Shown: positions 52,562-63,882 of the stretch, in pieces
How the letters are laid out: each line of letters starts with the position of its first letter
Position numbering within the stretch: the first letter of the stretch is position 1
From: Botryosphaeria dothidea
Lineage: Eukaryota > Ascomycota > Dothideomycetes > Botryosphaeriales > Botryosphaeriaceae
Length of the DNA: 64,000 nt
Direction: 5' to 3'
Assembly: GCA_011503125.2 (NCBI GenBank)
Contig: WWBZ02000001.1
Span: 1,674,001-1,738,000, forward strand
Notes under the pieces: generated by a model
What the model was told of the DNA's origin: nothing
The model's input: only the letters and a program-made list of their open reading frames with translations
Databases searched by the model: none
Program-made: the position numbers and the translations under genes

Positions 52562-55500
52562 ATGGCTGATCGAACGCAGCCTCGGAAGCGCGGCTACCGC
52601 AGGAACTACCAAGCTTGTGAGGCTTGTAAGAAGCAGAAGGGCCGCTGCGACCTGGGCTCGCCCGACAACCCACAACCGCCGTGCACGCGCTGCCGACGCG
52701 CAAGGAAGGAATGCGTCTTCGGCCCGAGCCGGTTCAGCTCACGGGGAAATGCGAGTAACAGCACCAGTCCTGCTGCTCAACAGAGTGGTAGGCATTACCC
52801 CGTGACTTGCCATCCTAAAAGCGTTTCTTACGTTAACTTGGCCAAATAGGATCAAGCAACGCGGCTCCTTCAAACATACCAAGCTTGTCCGGCTCTCGGG
52901 AAACCACCAGTAATTTTTGGACGCCGCAAGGGACGCAACATACTCAAGCTCCATCATCCAAAAATGATGTCGCCGCTTCATCTGGGACAAACACTTTTAG
53001 CAGCACCAGCAGAGCCACTACCGACGCTGTAACTTCACAGTCCTCGTCCAGGGACGAAGGCCACCTGCGGGATCAATTGATGAACCCGTCTATCAGGAAC
53101 CCCGCTGATGCCATGAGCCTCCTTTCTCATACCGCGAGGTTTGGTACCGATGAATATCAAGACCCCTATAACCGGCATGGGAAACAAGCCGAAGATGATG
53201 ATATCTACTGTCGTGATATGGTTTACGGATCGGATCGCCGCCATCGATTTCGCGCAAACGAGTACCCTGAAACTCCAGAAGACAATCCACGTGGCGATGA
53301 GTTGACATTCTCGACTTGGATGCATTTCCGAGCATGTAAAGATAAGATCATCAGCCCGAATGAAGCTCTGTTCTTGGTCAATTAGTGAGCCAGCTCTCGT
53401 CGCGCCTCAAAGCCTCCATGCTAACGTTAGGATCAGTTTTTTCGAACACTTGAATCCAATGAATCAAATCCTATCTGACTACTACCGTGATCCCAAAAAT
53501 CACTTGGAAATGCTCAGAGAAGATCCAATGCTGGTTTGCACCATTATTGCCATTGCCGCCCGATATTGCCGGCTACCAGGACATGCTTCCCGTACTCGAG
53601 GAATGTTGGTTCACAATACTCTCTTCCGGCACATTCAGAATTGCGTATCGCGTGTTGTTTGGGGGATTGCAGAGGAGGACATGGGAGTGGGCCACGCCAT
53701 CAGCTTTATTGAGAGCCTTTTGCTACTCATTAATTGGGTAAAATAGTTTCCAAACTGCTTTAAACCAATGCGCTGACGCTGATTCAGCATCCGAGGACAC
53801 TCAACTTGATGATCGAGACCAACGAATTCGCACCACCCACGGACTTCGAGACAGTTGCTCACGGAAAATATTTCTTTGAGAGTAGTGTTCGCGGTATGAA
53901 AAACTTTCTAATCGATGTAATCACTAGTACTCACAAGCCACAGGCATACACGCCCACGTAATCTCAAGACTGAGCCGACAGTCCAACAGAATGACATGGC
54001 AAGTATACTTAGTCCGGATGCTCGTTATTCTTGCTAATTTAGCATCTCTCCAACAGGATGCTTGTTGGAATCTGTTCAACAATGGCCCAAGAAATTGGAT
54101 TATTTGACCCCGATGCCCTCCCAAGGGTAATATCCACTCCACAAGATGAACGGAAACTACGACTGAAGAAGCACATCCTTCTTCACTGTGTTGACGCACA
54201 TGTCCGTGTCGGAAAGGGTACGGCTTTGCAGCAGCCCTTCGGCCTTTCTTTTGACGTCCAGCAAGCCAACACTGTCCTCAATCTTGATGAAAACGACAAA
54301 TACGTCCACCAGTCTTTGAATTGCGGATTGGAAATTTGTCAATTGATACACATGGCAACAATGAGTCTTTACCAAAATCCGGCCCAGACAAGAAGCATGA
54401 TCACTACAAGGAAGTACGTGAGCACCATAGCTCATTTTGATACAATGTTTGAAAACTGGCACAGCAAGGCGCAGAACATACCTTGTAAGTGCGTTGGTCG
54501 CTCATGAAATGCGCGCTAATTTTCTGCCAGCTCCGATGCCGACTTTTACTGCTCAAACCGAGATCATGTACAACAGCGGCCGGTGTTTTATTCACCTCAT
54601 TGCCGTTCAAGCAATCATGGAAAGATCACTTCCGCTGTCTTATCAAAACACCCAGTCAGATCAACCAAGAGTGTTCAACGAATCGATCACAGCCGAAGTG
54701 ATGAATCTGCCGGAGACGGCTCGGGACCTGGAGCTGATCAAGGTTGTAAGTGTACTTCTTATATAACCCAAGAGAGCACTTGCGGGAAGGGTGAAAGTAT
54801 ATGCTAATGTAGTAAGATTGCAACCTGTTGTCGTCGTACCATGGAAACGGTAATTGCCCTACATCGAAAGGATGCCTTCAGAACTACAACGGACACGATA
54901 CGGCAGCACGTCATAGCAAACGTCATTTTTGCTCTTAAGGTAGGATATCTGGCTTGGACATCGTCGAACCCCCTGATGTGTACAGCATCAAGTATTGCAA
55001 TGAGCCGGTCGCTGGCTATTTTGTAATTTATACGAAAAATGCGACTAATTTCGTATTTGTCAGGTCGCGGGACTCAATATAGAGCCAAAATCCGACATGA
55101 TTCAATTGCTGAAACAAGTTGTCGACATCTTGGAGGTCTCTGCTGTCGACGACATCGACCTCGGCCCCATCTACGCAGACACTCTCCGCACACTCATCGC
55201 CAAAGTCGAAAACGCAAGGCCAGTCCGCGGCAAAGCGAGTGGGCAGCCTGCAGACCAAACCTCGACTGACCAGCAAACTTCCGCTAGCACTACGAGCGGT
55301 GGCTATCCTGCCAATGCCACCGTTCTCCCGCCAATCCATAACTCCACCAACACTTCTAGCTCCTCAAGGACGGTGGCTAATATTCCAGCCTTGGCAGACA
55401 CCGCTTTCGCGCAGTCCATTTCAGCCGGTGGATGTCCTAGTGCTGCAAACATGTCCTCCTTCGAATACAGCGGGAACGGTGCGGGGGGATTCGATGATCC

Positions 55501-55642
55501 TACAACCACGACGGCGATGGATACGGATGTTGTAGGAGGCGAGCCTGCGGATTGGAGCCGGTGGCTGGCATTTCAATTCGATCCGTCCTTTTCGGCGTTT
55601 GAAATGGGGTACATGGTCGATGCCACGAATCCGTTTATTTGA
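52562..55642 (+). CDS. Zn2Cys6 transcription factor with fungal-specific regulatory domain
   Basis: Nine exons: 52562-52787, 52850-53384, 53437-53737, 53788-53893, 53944-53998, 54057-54484, 54531-54745, 54817-54939, 55064-55642; 855 residues, all phases consistent. The zinc cluster follows a basic start (RKRGYRRNYQ): CEACKKQKGRC, then CTRC and EC, with a longer loop (LGSPDNPQPP) between the third and fourth Cys than the classic type. The middle homology domain is seen in YFFEHLNPMNQILSDYY, IIAIAARYCRLPG and MLVGICSTMAQEIGLF. The fifth intron starts GCAAGT (a GC-AG intron) and without its removal the frame is lost. A Ser/Thr/Gly-rich C-tail may be the activation part. Location between xylose reductase and a polyol dehydrogenase suggests, without proving, that it regulates pentose genes. 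Confidence 0.87.
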
Positions 55643-56154
55643 GGTCAGCCTTCGGGGATGAGAAGGAGAGCCACGTTGCAGCATGCGTCTGTATTATTAC
55701 CAAAAATGGGGATAGATGTACGTCAATGGGTGACCTGGTGGGACATGGGACACGAACTAAGAAAGGATTGCATTAGTTTTCAGGGCTTTGCTCTTTCCCT
55801 TCTTCTTATATCCGCATAATTTTAGTACTGATGAAGCTTCTCTGTTGTAGACTATTGCTCGGTATAGATCTGGTTGGTATGCATTATAGATAGCTTTTGA
55901 TGGTCCTCACGAGTTTATAGCCGGCTAAATGAAGAGTATTTTTTAGCCATAGCCTGTGCATGGGATCAGATCTTGTTCAAAATGAAGTTTACATGTTCCT
56001 TGTCTAGCCTATTCTCAAACTGTATGTAAATTCTACACGATTCGCCATCACCGTCTTATCAACTCCACAAACGAGGCATTAATCCTGTGGCACTGATTCA
56101 CTCTTTGAGTGAGCAAAAATACTTCCTTTCAGGCAGTTGCACCATCTCGCTCAC
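55643..56154. other. Convergent 3' spacer
   Basis: About 0.5 kb of AT-rich DNA between the 3' ends of the regulator and the dehydrogenase gene. Nothing coding seen. Confidence 0.5.
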
Positions 56155-57469
56155 TCACACTGGCACTTCCACCTCGTCTACAATCTGCACCTTAATGCTC
56201 CCTTGGCTCAGATCTGCGCACAACTCCATTGCTTCCTTCGCCTTCTCGAGTGGAAACACGTGCGAAACGAGCGGCTTCACGTCCAGGACACCACCGCTCA
56301 GAGCCGAGATGCCGGCTGGCCACGTGTCGCGGTAGCGGTTAATGAATTTCAGGTTAATCTGGACGTGCGTCAGTCAATAATTGTCGGACTCGAGAAGTAC
56401 GCAACTCACCTCAGCCAAACTCATATGCATGAACGGCAGATTGTTCATGATGTCCCTCCCTACGCCAATCACGCATACCGTACCGCCCCTTCGTGCAACG
56501 TACCCTGCCGTGCACACACTGCTCTCCACGCCCGTACACTCCAACACCGTATCCGGCGCCAGATATTCTCTCTCATCAGAGCTCAACCCCTCCGCGTCCG
56601 CTCCTTCCAGGAACAGCTCCCGTATCTTCTCGGCATTCCCGCGCGCGTCCAGCGCGGTGTTGACCTGATACGGCCGCACGCTTGGAACGTAGCGCTTGGC
56701 GAACTCGAGGCGGCGCGGCTCCAAGTCAGTGACAACAAGCGGGTGGGCGCCGGAGGCGCGCGCGGCGGCCAGGGCGAGCAGGCCGATGGGGCCCGCGCCG
56801 CAGATAAGAGCGGGGCGGCCGAGCCCGAGCGGCGCAGTGGCGATGCCGTGCATGACGACGGACAGCGGCTCGAGCAGGGCCGCTTCGGCGAAGGAGACGG
56901 TCGAGGGGAGCTTGTGGCACCAGCGCGCCGGGTGCACCTTGAAGCGCTGCAGCGTGCCGGCGTGCGGGTATACGCCCGCGAAGGCGACGGCGGAGCAGAG
57001 GTTGTAGCGTCCCGAGTGGCAGAGGAAGCAGCTGTTGCACGGCACGCCGGGTTCGAGGGCGACGCGGTCGCACGGGCGTAGGTGGGTGACGGTGGGGTGG
57101 GCGCGCAGGACGACGCCGGAGGCTTCGTGGCCGAGGATGCAGTCGCCGTCGATGGTGAGGGTGCCGATGCGGCCGCGGTGCCAGAAGTGGATGTCGGAGC
57201 TGTTGCGGTTGGTGAGCTGGGAGGTGCTTTTGACTTATTTTATGGCTCCTTGTTGCTTACCCGCAAATCCCGGTTGTCTTGACGTGTATGAGGACTTCTC
57301 CAGGGCCAGGCTCTTGGATAGGAGCTTCTTCCAATTTTATGCGGTGGTCAGCGGTGACCTGGAGCGAAGGATTTCCATATCTCTGCAGGTCGGAGACATT
57401 GGTTGCTCGCGACTCTTTGCTGTTAAGACGGACGGTCTCAGTGTCATCCAGAACCACTGAGGGAGCCAT
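56155..57469 (-). CDS. Zn-dependent polyol dehydrogenase (L-arabinitol 4-dehydrogenase / xylitol dehydrogenase type)
   Basis: Medium-chain dehydrogenase that oxidises a sugar alcohol to a ketose with NAD+, in the cytosol. Exons 57469-57261, 57199-56410 and 56358-56155 give 400 residues. Catalytic zinc ligands: Cys in TTGICGSD (rebuilt by the first splice), His-Glu in ILGHEASG and Glu in LLEPLSVV. Structural zinc Cys: CNSCFLCHSGRYNLC, complete. Rossmann motif GAGPIGLL with an acidic residue after the second strand (TDLEPRR) favours NAD+ over NADP+. FWHRGRIG is like the FWHAGCIG string I remember in Lad1 proteins. L-arabinitol, xylitol or sorbitol could be the substrate; sequence alone does not settle it. 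Divergent from the transketolase, 678 bases apart. Confidence 0.9.
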
Positions 57470-58147
57470 GACTGGGTTCTGGAGAATGGTTGAGGGAAGG
57501 AGATCTAGCAGGAAGTATCAGGAGAGCTGTGAGCGAGGCCGGAGGAGAAACAGTCACGGAGAAGGGAGAAGCAAGGGAAAATGTAAGCAGATCTGCGCTG
57601 CAGCACCTGGCATGATGTATCTGTTATCTGATTAGCCGGCGTGCGGCTCTTGTCGCGGGACCGGTTCCAGTTTACAAGCATGGTGGCACGGGTTGCCGTG
57701 CTGTACAACACTTGTCTCCGCTGGAACTAGACCCGGCATCCCCGCGTTGATCACAGCGGAACGGTGTCGGGGAGAATGTGGGGTAGATGAATGGGGCAAG
57801 TGCAAGCACCAGCTTCGGCTTTCCGCCTGAGGGAATCCGGCGCGCCTCCAACGCACTTGCCACTTCCTAATGGAGCAGCGGCGCCGCCGTCTGCCTTCCG
57901 CATCTTGCGGCGAGGACTCCTGTCTGCTTCCGCTCCGGGAAAATGCGCGCGCTGACATCCTCAGACTGGGAAACCGCCAGCGCTGTGTCTTCGCGCCCCG
58001 CAAGGTCAATGGGGTATATTTCTCTCGCTTCCTGCTCCAAACTTCCAAACTCACCGTCTCTCTGCCTTCTTTCGTGTCTGCAAGCTCCGTTTCTTTTCTT
58101 TTGCCTCTCTTTTCCACCACCTGTTTTCAAAGATACCCTCACCAGCA
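57470..58147. promoter_or_regulatory. Shared divergent promoter of polyol dehydrogenase and transketolase
   Basis: A 678-base region between two divergent starts. It holds one XlnR/AraR-type core GGCTAA on the minus strand (TTAGCC at 57632-57637) and two CreA-type cores on the minus strand (CCCCGC at 57740-57745 and 57996-58001). A CT-rich leader precedes the transketolase ATG. A divergent arrangement allows co-regulation; the motifs are weak evidence. Confidence 0.4.
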
Positions 58148-60433
58148 ATGGCGGTTACCAACGGCACTTCGGATGCGACCAACGGCAGCACCGCCTACGG
58201 CAAGAACGTCGTTGAAGGTGTTGTGAAGGAGGAGAAGCTCGAGGCCAAGTCGGTCGCCAAGCTGTCGCCGGAGCATGACCATGTCCTGAAGTGCTTCCGT
58301 TTGTTGATTGCGGATCTCTGCCAGCAATTCAATGGCGGGCACCCTGGGTGAGTAGTCTTTGGAGAGAGAAGACGAAGACCGCAGACTTATTTTGCTGTAG
58401 AGGTGCGATTGGTATGGCTGCCATCGGCATCGCGCTATGGAAGTACGTGATGCGCTACGCTCCACACACGCCTGACTACTTCAACCGCGACCGCTTCGTG
58501 CTTTCCAACGGTATATTCCCGCAAACGCTATTTACCCTGCGGACAAGGATGCTGACTCTCTGCAGGTCACACGTGCCTTTTCCAGTACACCTTCAACCAC
58601 CTTGTCGGCTACAAGGCCATGACCTTTGATCAGCTCAAGTCCTACCACTCGGACCGCGAAGATGCGCTTTGCCCCGGCCACCCAGAAATCGAGCACGAGG
58701 GTATTGAGGTCACGACTGGTCCTCTCGGACAGGGAATTGCCAACGCCGTTGGATTGGCTATGGCCACCAAGAACCTCGCCGCCACCTACAACAAACCTGG
58801 ATATGACGTTGTTTCAAACCACACCTGGTGCATGATTGGCGATGCCTGCTTGCAGGAGGGCGTCGGCCTCGAGGCCATCTCGTTGGCAGGTCATCTGAAG
58901 CTCAACAACTTGACGGTCATCTACGATAACAACCAAATCACCTGTGATGGATCAGTTGACCTGACCAACAGCGAGGATGTCAACGCCAAGATGCGCGCTT
59001 GCGGCTGGGACGTGATTGACATCATTGATGGGTGTTTTGATATCGAAGGCATTGTGAAGGCGCTTGAGAAGTCGAAGCAGTCGACTGACAAGCCCACCTT
59101 CATCAACGTCCGCACCATTATTGGTGTCGGCAGTGCTGTTGCCGGTGATGCCGTTGCTCATGGCGCAGCCCTTGGCAAGGATGATGTGGCTAACATGAAG
59201 AAGATTTACGGCTTCAACCCAGAAGAGCACTTCGTTATCACCGACACCGTCCGCCAGTTCTTTAGGGAGTGCCCCAGTCGGGGAGAGAAGTATGTCCAGG
59301 AGTGGAACGAGCTAGTGAACAAGTACAGTGAAGCTCACCCAGAGCTTTCCAACGAATTCAAGCTTCGCGTCAAGGGCGAGCTCCCCGCAAACTGGAAGGA
59401 TCTGATCCCGACCGAGTTCCCCCAGAAGCTCACTGCATCACGCGCTTCGTCCGGATTGGTCTTCAACCCCATTGCTCAGGCTATCAAGCACTTCATGGTT
59501 GGTACTGCGGATCTCTCGCCCTCCGTGAACATGATCTGGAAGGGCAAAGAGGACTTCCAACATCCCGAGAGGAAGACTGCCTGTGGCATCAACGGTACCT
59601 ACGCTGGCCGCTACATCCACTACGGTGTTCGCGAACACGCCATGTGCGCCATCTCAAACGGCCTGGCTGCCTATGCCCCGAACACGATTGTTCCAGTCAC
59701 AAGCTCTTTCTTCATGTTCTACCTCTATGCCGCCCCCGCTGTTCGCATGGGCGCCCTCCAGCACCTTCAGGTCATCCACGCTGCCACCCACGATTCCATT
59801 GGCATGGGTGAAGATGGCCCCACTCACCAGCCTATTGAGCTTCCTGCCCTGTACCGTGCCATGCCCAATCTGCTATACATCCGCCCCGGTGATAGCGAGG
59901 AGACTGCTGGAGCCTGGATTGCCGCTATTGAGGCTAAGCACACCTCGACTATCATCTCGACTTCCCGCCACACTCTCCCTCAACTCAGCCAGACTCGGCG
60001 TGACGGAGTTACTAAAGGCGCTTACGTTCTGGAGGAGGTTGAGGGTGCTGACGTGACTCTCATCGGTGTCGGTGCCGAGCTGAGCTTTGCTCTTGACGTC
60101 GCAGCGGCTCTCAAGGAGACCGGTACTAAGGCCCGCGTTGTCTCCTTCCCCTGCCAGCGCCTCTTCGAACGTCAGGATGTGCAATATAAGCGCGATACTC
60201 TCAAGAAGCACCTGGGAATTCCGGCTGTGGTGATTGAGCCGTATGCCGCCAATGGATGGGAGCGTTATGCGGATGCGGCTATCTGCATGAAGAGCTTCGG
60301 AAAGAGTTTGCCTGGCAAGGCCGCCTACAAGTACTTCGGCTTTGAGACCAAGGCTATGACTGAGAAGATCAGCGGCTACTTGAACAATCTGAAGCAAGAT
60401 GAATACCTCAAGTCGGAGTTCGTTGAGTTGTGA
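58148..60433 (+). CDS. Transketolase of the dihydroxyacetone synthase clade
   Basis: Thiamine-diphosphate enzyme that moves a two-carbon ketol unit from xylulose 5-phosphate to an acceptor aldose phosphate (or, in dihydroxyacetone synthases, to formaldehyde). Exons 58148-58347, 58401-58510 and 58566-60433 give 725 residues; splices rebuild NGGHPGGAIGMAA and LSNGHTCLFQY. The cofactor motif is GDACLQEG...IYDNNQ, with the Ala-Cys variant that I associate with dihydroxyacetone synthases rather than GDGC of ordinary transketolase; SYHSDREDALCPGHPEIEHE and EVTTGPLGQGIANAVG also fit that clade. Central residues GVREHAM and HDSIGMGEDGPTHQP are conserved. The C-terminus EFVEL is not a clear peroxisomal signal, so a cytosolic enzyme is likely. 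Its pentose-phosphate role fits the two oxidoreductases next door. Confidence 0.93.
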
Positions 60434-61058
60434 AGTGGATGTTTGGAATTGACAGGTGTTGTTTGATGTTCTTACCAGAGAACCAGTGCACACGCAGAAG
60501 AAGCTTGACGTATCACAGGCATGATTTACAGACAGAGCGTCGGGAAAAGAAACGGCGTTTAATTAGGCGATTGTAACATTAAGCAGAGTGAGTATAATGC
60601 TGTGTGTTGCTGCATAGATAAGCATCATATTATGGCTGGCATGACAAACATTTCTCCTTTTTAAACGTGCCACAGATGTGTCGAGTACAGAAGCCCATGG
60701 TATCTAGTACATCTTCTGATCAGAGCGCCTTCAACCAAGTCACAGCGGCCTCCCTCAACGTGTTCGTCCCACAATGCACTTGGCCGCCCTTACCATGATG
60801 TGAGTAAAGGCTATCCACAGCATGCACTTTCATCCCAAGCAAGAAACCGAGCGGTGCATGTTCGAAATAGGAAATGTTGTTGGCCAGGTGGTTAGGCGAC
60901 GATGCACCGAAGCAGGATTGTGGGGCCTTGAATACAAGGCCGGCTCGGAGGTTGTTGACAAAAGGCGAGGCGTGGTTGGCTCGGCGCGCGCCTCGTCAAC
61001 GTGTCGGAGCAAACCCACTCTCGCTGGCGATCTGCCTCTTCCGCAACCCACATCCAAC
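60434..61058. other. Intergenic spacer
   Basis: About 0.6 kb between the transketolase stop and the next regulator. ORFs across 60822-61287 are shadows of the regulator promoter and first exons. No motif worth naming. Confidence 0.5.
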
Positions 61059-63235
61059 ATGCCTTCCCTGGAACAAGCTCCAGCCCCTGCAACATACAGA
61101 TGCACGAGATGCACAAAGGTCTATACGAGGAGTTCGCACCTGCGGCGGCATGAAGCCACTCGTAAGTTTGATGTCCGAAGCTCGTCAATGGCGGACAGAA
61201 CAACTCAATCTGTGCAGATGCTGGCAAGCCTGCATCCCATTGCCCTTTCTGCAATCGCAGTTTCGCGAGAAGGTGCGTCTTCTATAACGGAAACAAGCGT
61301 TGGCCAACTGACACGCCCGCAGCGACGTCGCCCGCCGACACATCAAAGCATGTGCAGCCAAACAAAACCAACCAGTTCCGCCGCAGAAAAGACGGGGCAC
61401 CCCTCGCCAAGCTTGCGATAATTGCGCAAGGAACAAAGTATCATGCGACCGAAACCCAATCTGCTCTCAATGCCGCCTCCATGATTGGAGTTGTTCCTAT
61501 AAACGGATACAGGATGTCGCCTCAGCCTCCGCGGCCTGTGCTCCACCTTCGATACCACTAAGTGCCCCCAACGACGGCTCAGAATCTGGCAAATTATCTG
61601 TCTCGTTCCTCCTCAGTTTCACCGACCCGCACAATGACACCTGTTCTGAGGTTCTCGTGGCTCAGAACTTGAGTGAATCTCTGACAAACCAACCTGCGGC
61701 TTCTTACGCTGCTCAGCCCGACTATTTTTCTACCGAGGACCACGGCTCATTATCTGGAGCTCATTCGATTTCATATAGTGAGCTTCTCAGCAGTCTCTTC
61801 CTTGACATATGGGACGAAGGCGGCGCGAAAGATGCCAATCAATGGCATCCGCAATCAGAAACCGAGCCCGATGTATCCTACCTCGCCTGCCGCGCGAAGG
61901 AGATCGTACGTGAGCTGTCCTCGCTCTACAAGAAACACCGCCCATCCGATGCGACGGCTGTCCCATTTTTCGATGCAACATTGGCCAAACGCGTAATCAC
62001 TGGATCAAACCTGAGGAACTTCATTCGTGCCTCCTTCACGCATTTCTTTCGCAACATTGCTGTTATCCACTTGCCTACATTTGACCCTGAGACTGTTGCC
62101 TTACCTCTTCTGCTCGCTGCTTTTATGGTAGGTTCTGTCTTCACCGTCCCCACTGACGATGCCCTATCCGTGCGGCAGTTTCTCGATATTGCCGAAGACT
62201 ACATTTTTCGCGTCCCGGAATTCCAAGCTTTGGTCCAAGATGGTCCGCATGGCACTGTGAAACGCTACGATGAGCTTCTCGAATACGTTCAGGCTGCGCT
62301 CCTTATTTGTTCAACACAGATGAGCATGAACGACCGGAAAACTCGCCGCCGCATCAAGACACAAAGAAATCCCTCCCTCATAGCAGCTGTGAGAGCACTG
62401 TTATCCAAGAGCAGAAATGAACCCATGGCCCCTCTGTCTCCAGACTCGGAATGGCAGCGATTTATTGCTACAGAGCTCCGCGCCCGGTGAGTCGTCACAA
62501 TCTCTCCGCCATGTACGCATGACTGATATAACTCAACGAGCCAGAATTCTTTACATGACCTTCATCAATGACGCTCTGCTAACCATCCACTTCAACAATC
62601 CTCCCTCGATCATTGTTTCCGAGCTCACCGACCCCCTGCCTTTCCCTGATGCCCTCTTCGAGGCCGAAACCCCCGAGGCCTTCAGTCAGCTCCGGACGGC
62701 CATTTTTGCCACGAGAAGCCCCCGAAAACTGCGGCTATCGCTAGCATCGCTCGTGACACTCTTCATGCAAGAAAGTTGGGCTCCTTCTGATGAAGCGAAG
62801 CTCGAAGGGATCACCGTCAGGCATATGTTGGCGGCAATAGCCGGTTCGTCAAATCCTCCCACAAATCTGCCTTTAGAATATCTCGCCCAGGCTACTCCTT
62901 GAATCCAGTCAAGCTAAATCTTCTCTCCAGCTCTCTACTCTATCCTCTTCACCCTTCGCTCAAGCAATCTTCTGAAGGCTAACCATACTTCCATCTCGCG
63001 CGCCTTGTCCCGCTGGAAAACCACTTGGGACACCATCATTTCAGGTACCTCAGCGGAAGAGCTTCAACCTGCCGGGTTCATGCGGCACACGGATGCCTTC
63101 TGGTGGTTTGCAACAGGGGTTTCGAGACTTGCAACCGCTAATCAGGAGGGAAGATATCGTTATTTGGCAGATATGACTCCCAGGGATGACCTCACCGATA
63201 TTCATGCTTTGGCCAAAGAAATGCAAGTCTCTTGA
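61059..63235 (+). CDS. Transcription factor with two C2H2-type fingers plus a Zn2Cys6 cluster
   Basis: Exons 61059-61161, 61218-61272, 61323-62486, 62545-62843 and 62931-63235 give 641 residues. Three DNA-binding units follow one another: finger 1 YRCTRCTKVYTRSSHLRRHE with the last His from exon 2; finger 2 CPFCNRSFARSDVARRHIKAC (Cys2HisCys, split by the second intron); then QACDNCARNKVSC, CSQC and SC, a full Zn2Cys6 cluster. After a Ser/Pro linker comes a fungal-specific regulatory domain (NFIRASFTHFFRNIAVIHLP, FDPETVALPLLLAAFMVGSVF). Dual C2H2 plus Zn2Cys6 proteins are a known fungal class. It is nuclear by type. It follows the transketolase on the same strand and could belong to the pentose group or be independent. 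Confidence 0.88.
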
Positions 63236-63882
63236 CCCCCGTATTCGAGTCGAGTGGCTTGTTGGGGTTGGTGGGTTACCGGCGAGAGTGGGTTTCCTCC
63301 GATGGATCCTCCGGCAGCCCCGCCGCACTATTCCTAAATGAACAATGATCCTTTACAACGCATTTTCCCTCATTGGACTTTGATTCGACTCCCGCCAATC
63401 ATCATTCGATGCTTTCCGTAGAACAATGGAGCTTTCGCTTACCTATTGACCCAAATGGTCTCCAGTACGGTTTCCGCTGATAGCCGTGACCGCCCTCAAT
63501 CGGAGGGATTTGGGAACGGGATGGAGAGGTTCCGCAACATTTCGAGGGGTGACATCTCTCGAATCTGTCACTCCTCGCTGTGGGGTTGTTCAACTGAGAA
63601 CTGGGTCCTTCTAGCATAACACTGGAAAATGAGGGTCATTTACACACCTCGGCTGCACCGATGTAAGCGCTGAATTTACCTCTAGAGCTCGAACGCTAAA
63701 GCTGATCACACAAGCTTTCCGCCTGCTCAGAGGCCCAGGATTTGAGCTTTCGAGGTGCCTTTGTCGGCCCTTTAGCCAAACATCCGATCAACGAAAGGCA
63801 TCATCCACAACCACTATCACCCCAGTATCTCGACGAGAAACCCCATTGTCCACAGAAAAGCAAAAAACTGGTGTCATCGAGC
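63236..63882. other. Intergenic spacer
   Basis: About 0.65 kb after the dual-finger regulator. Nothing recognisable. Confidence 0.5.
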
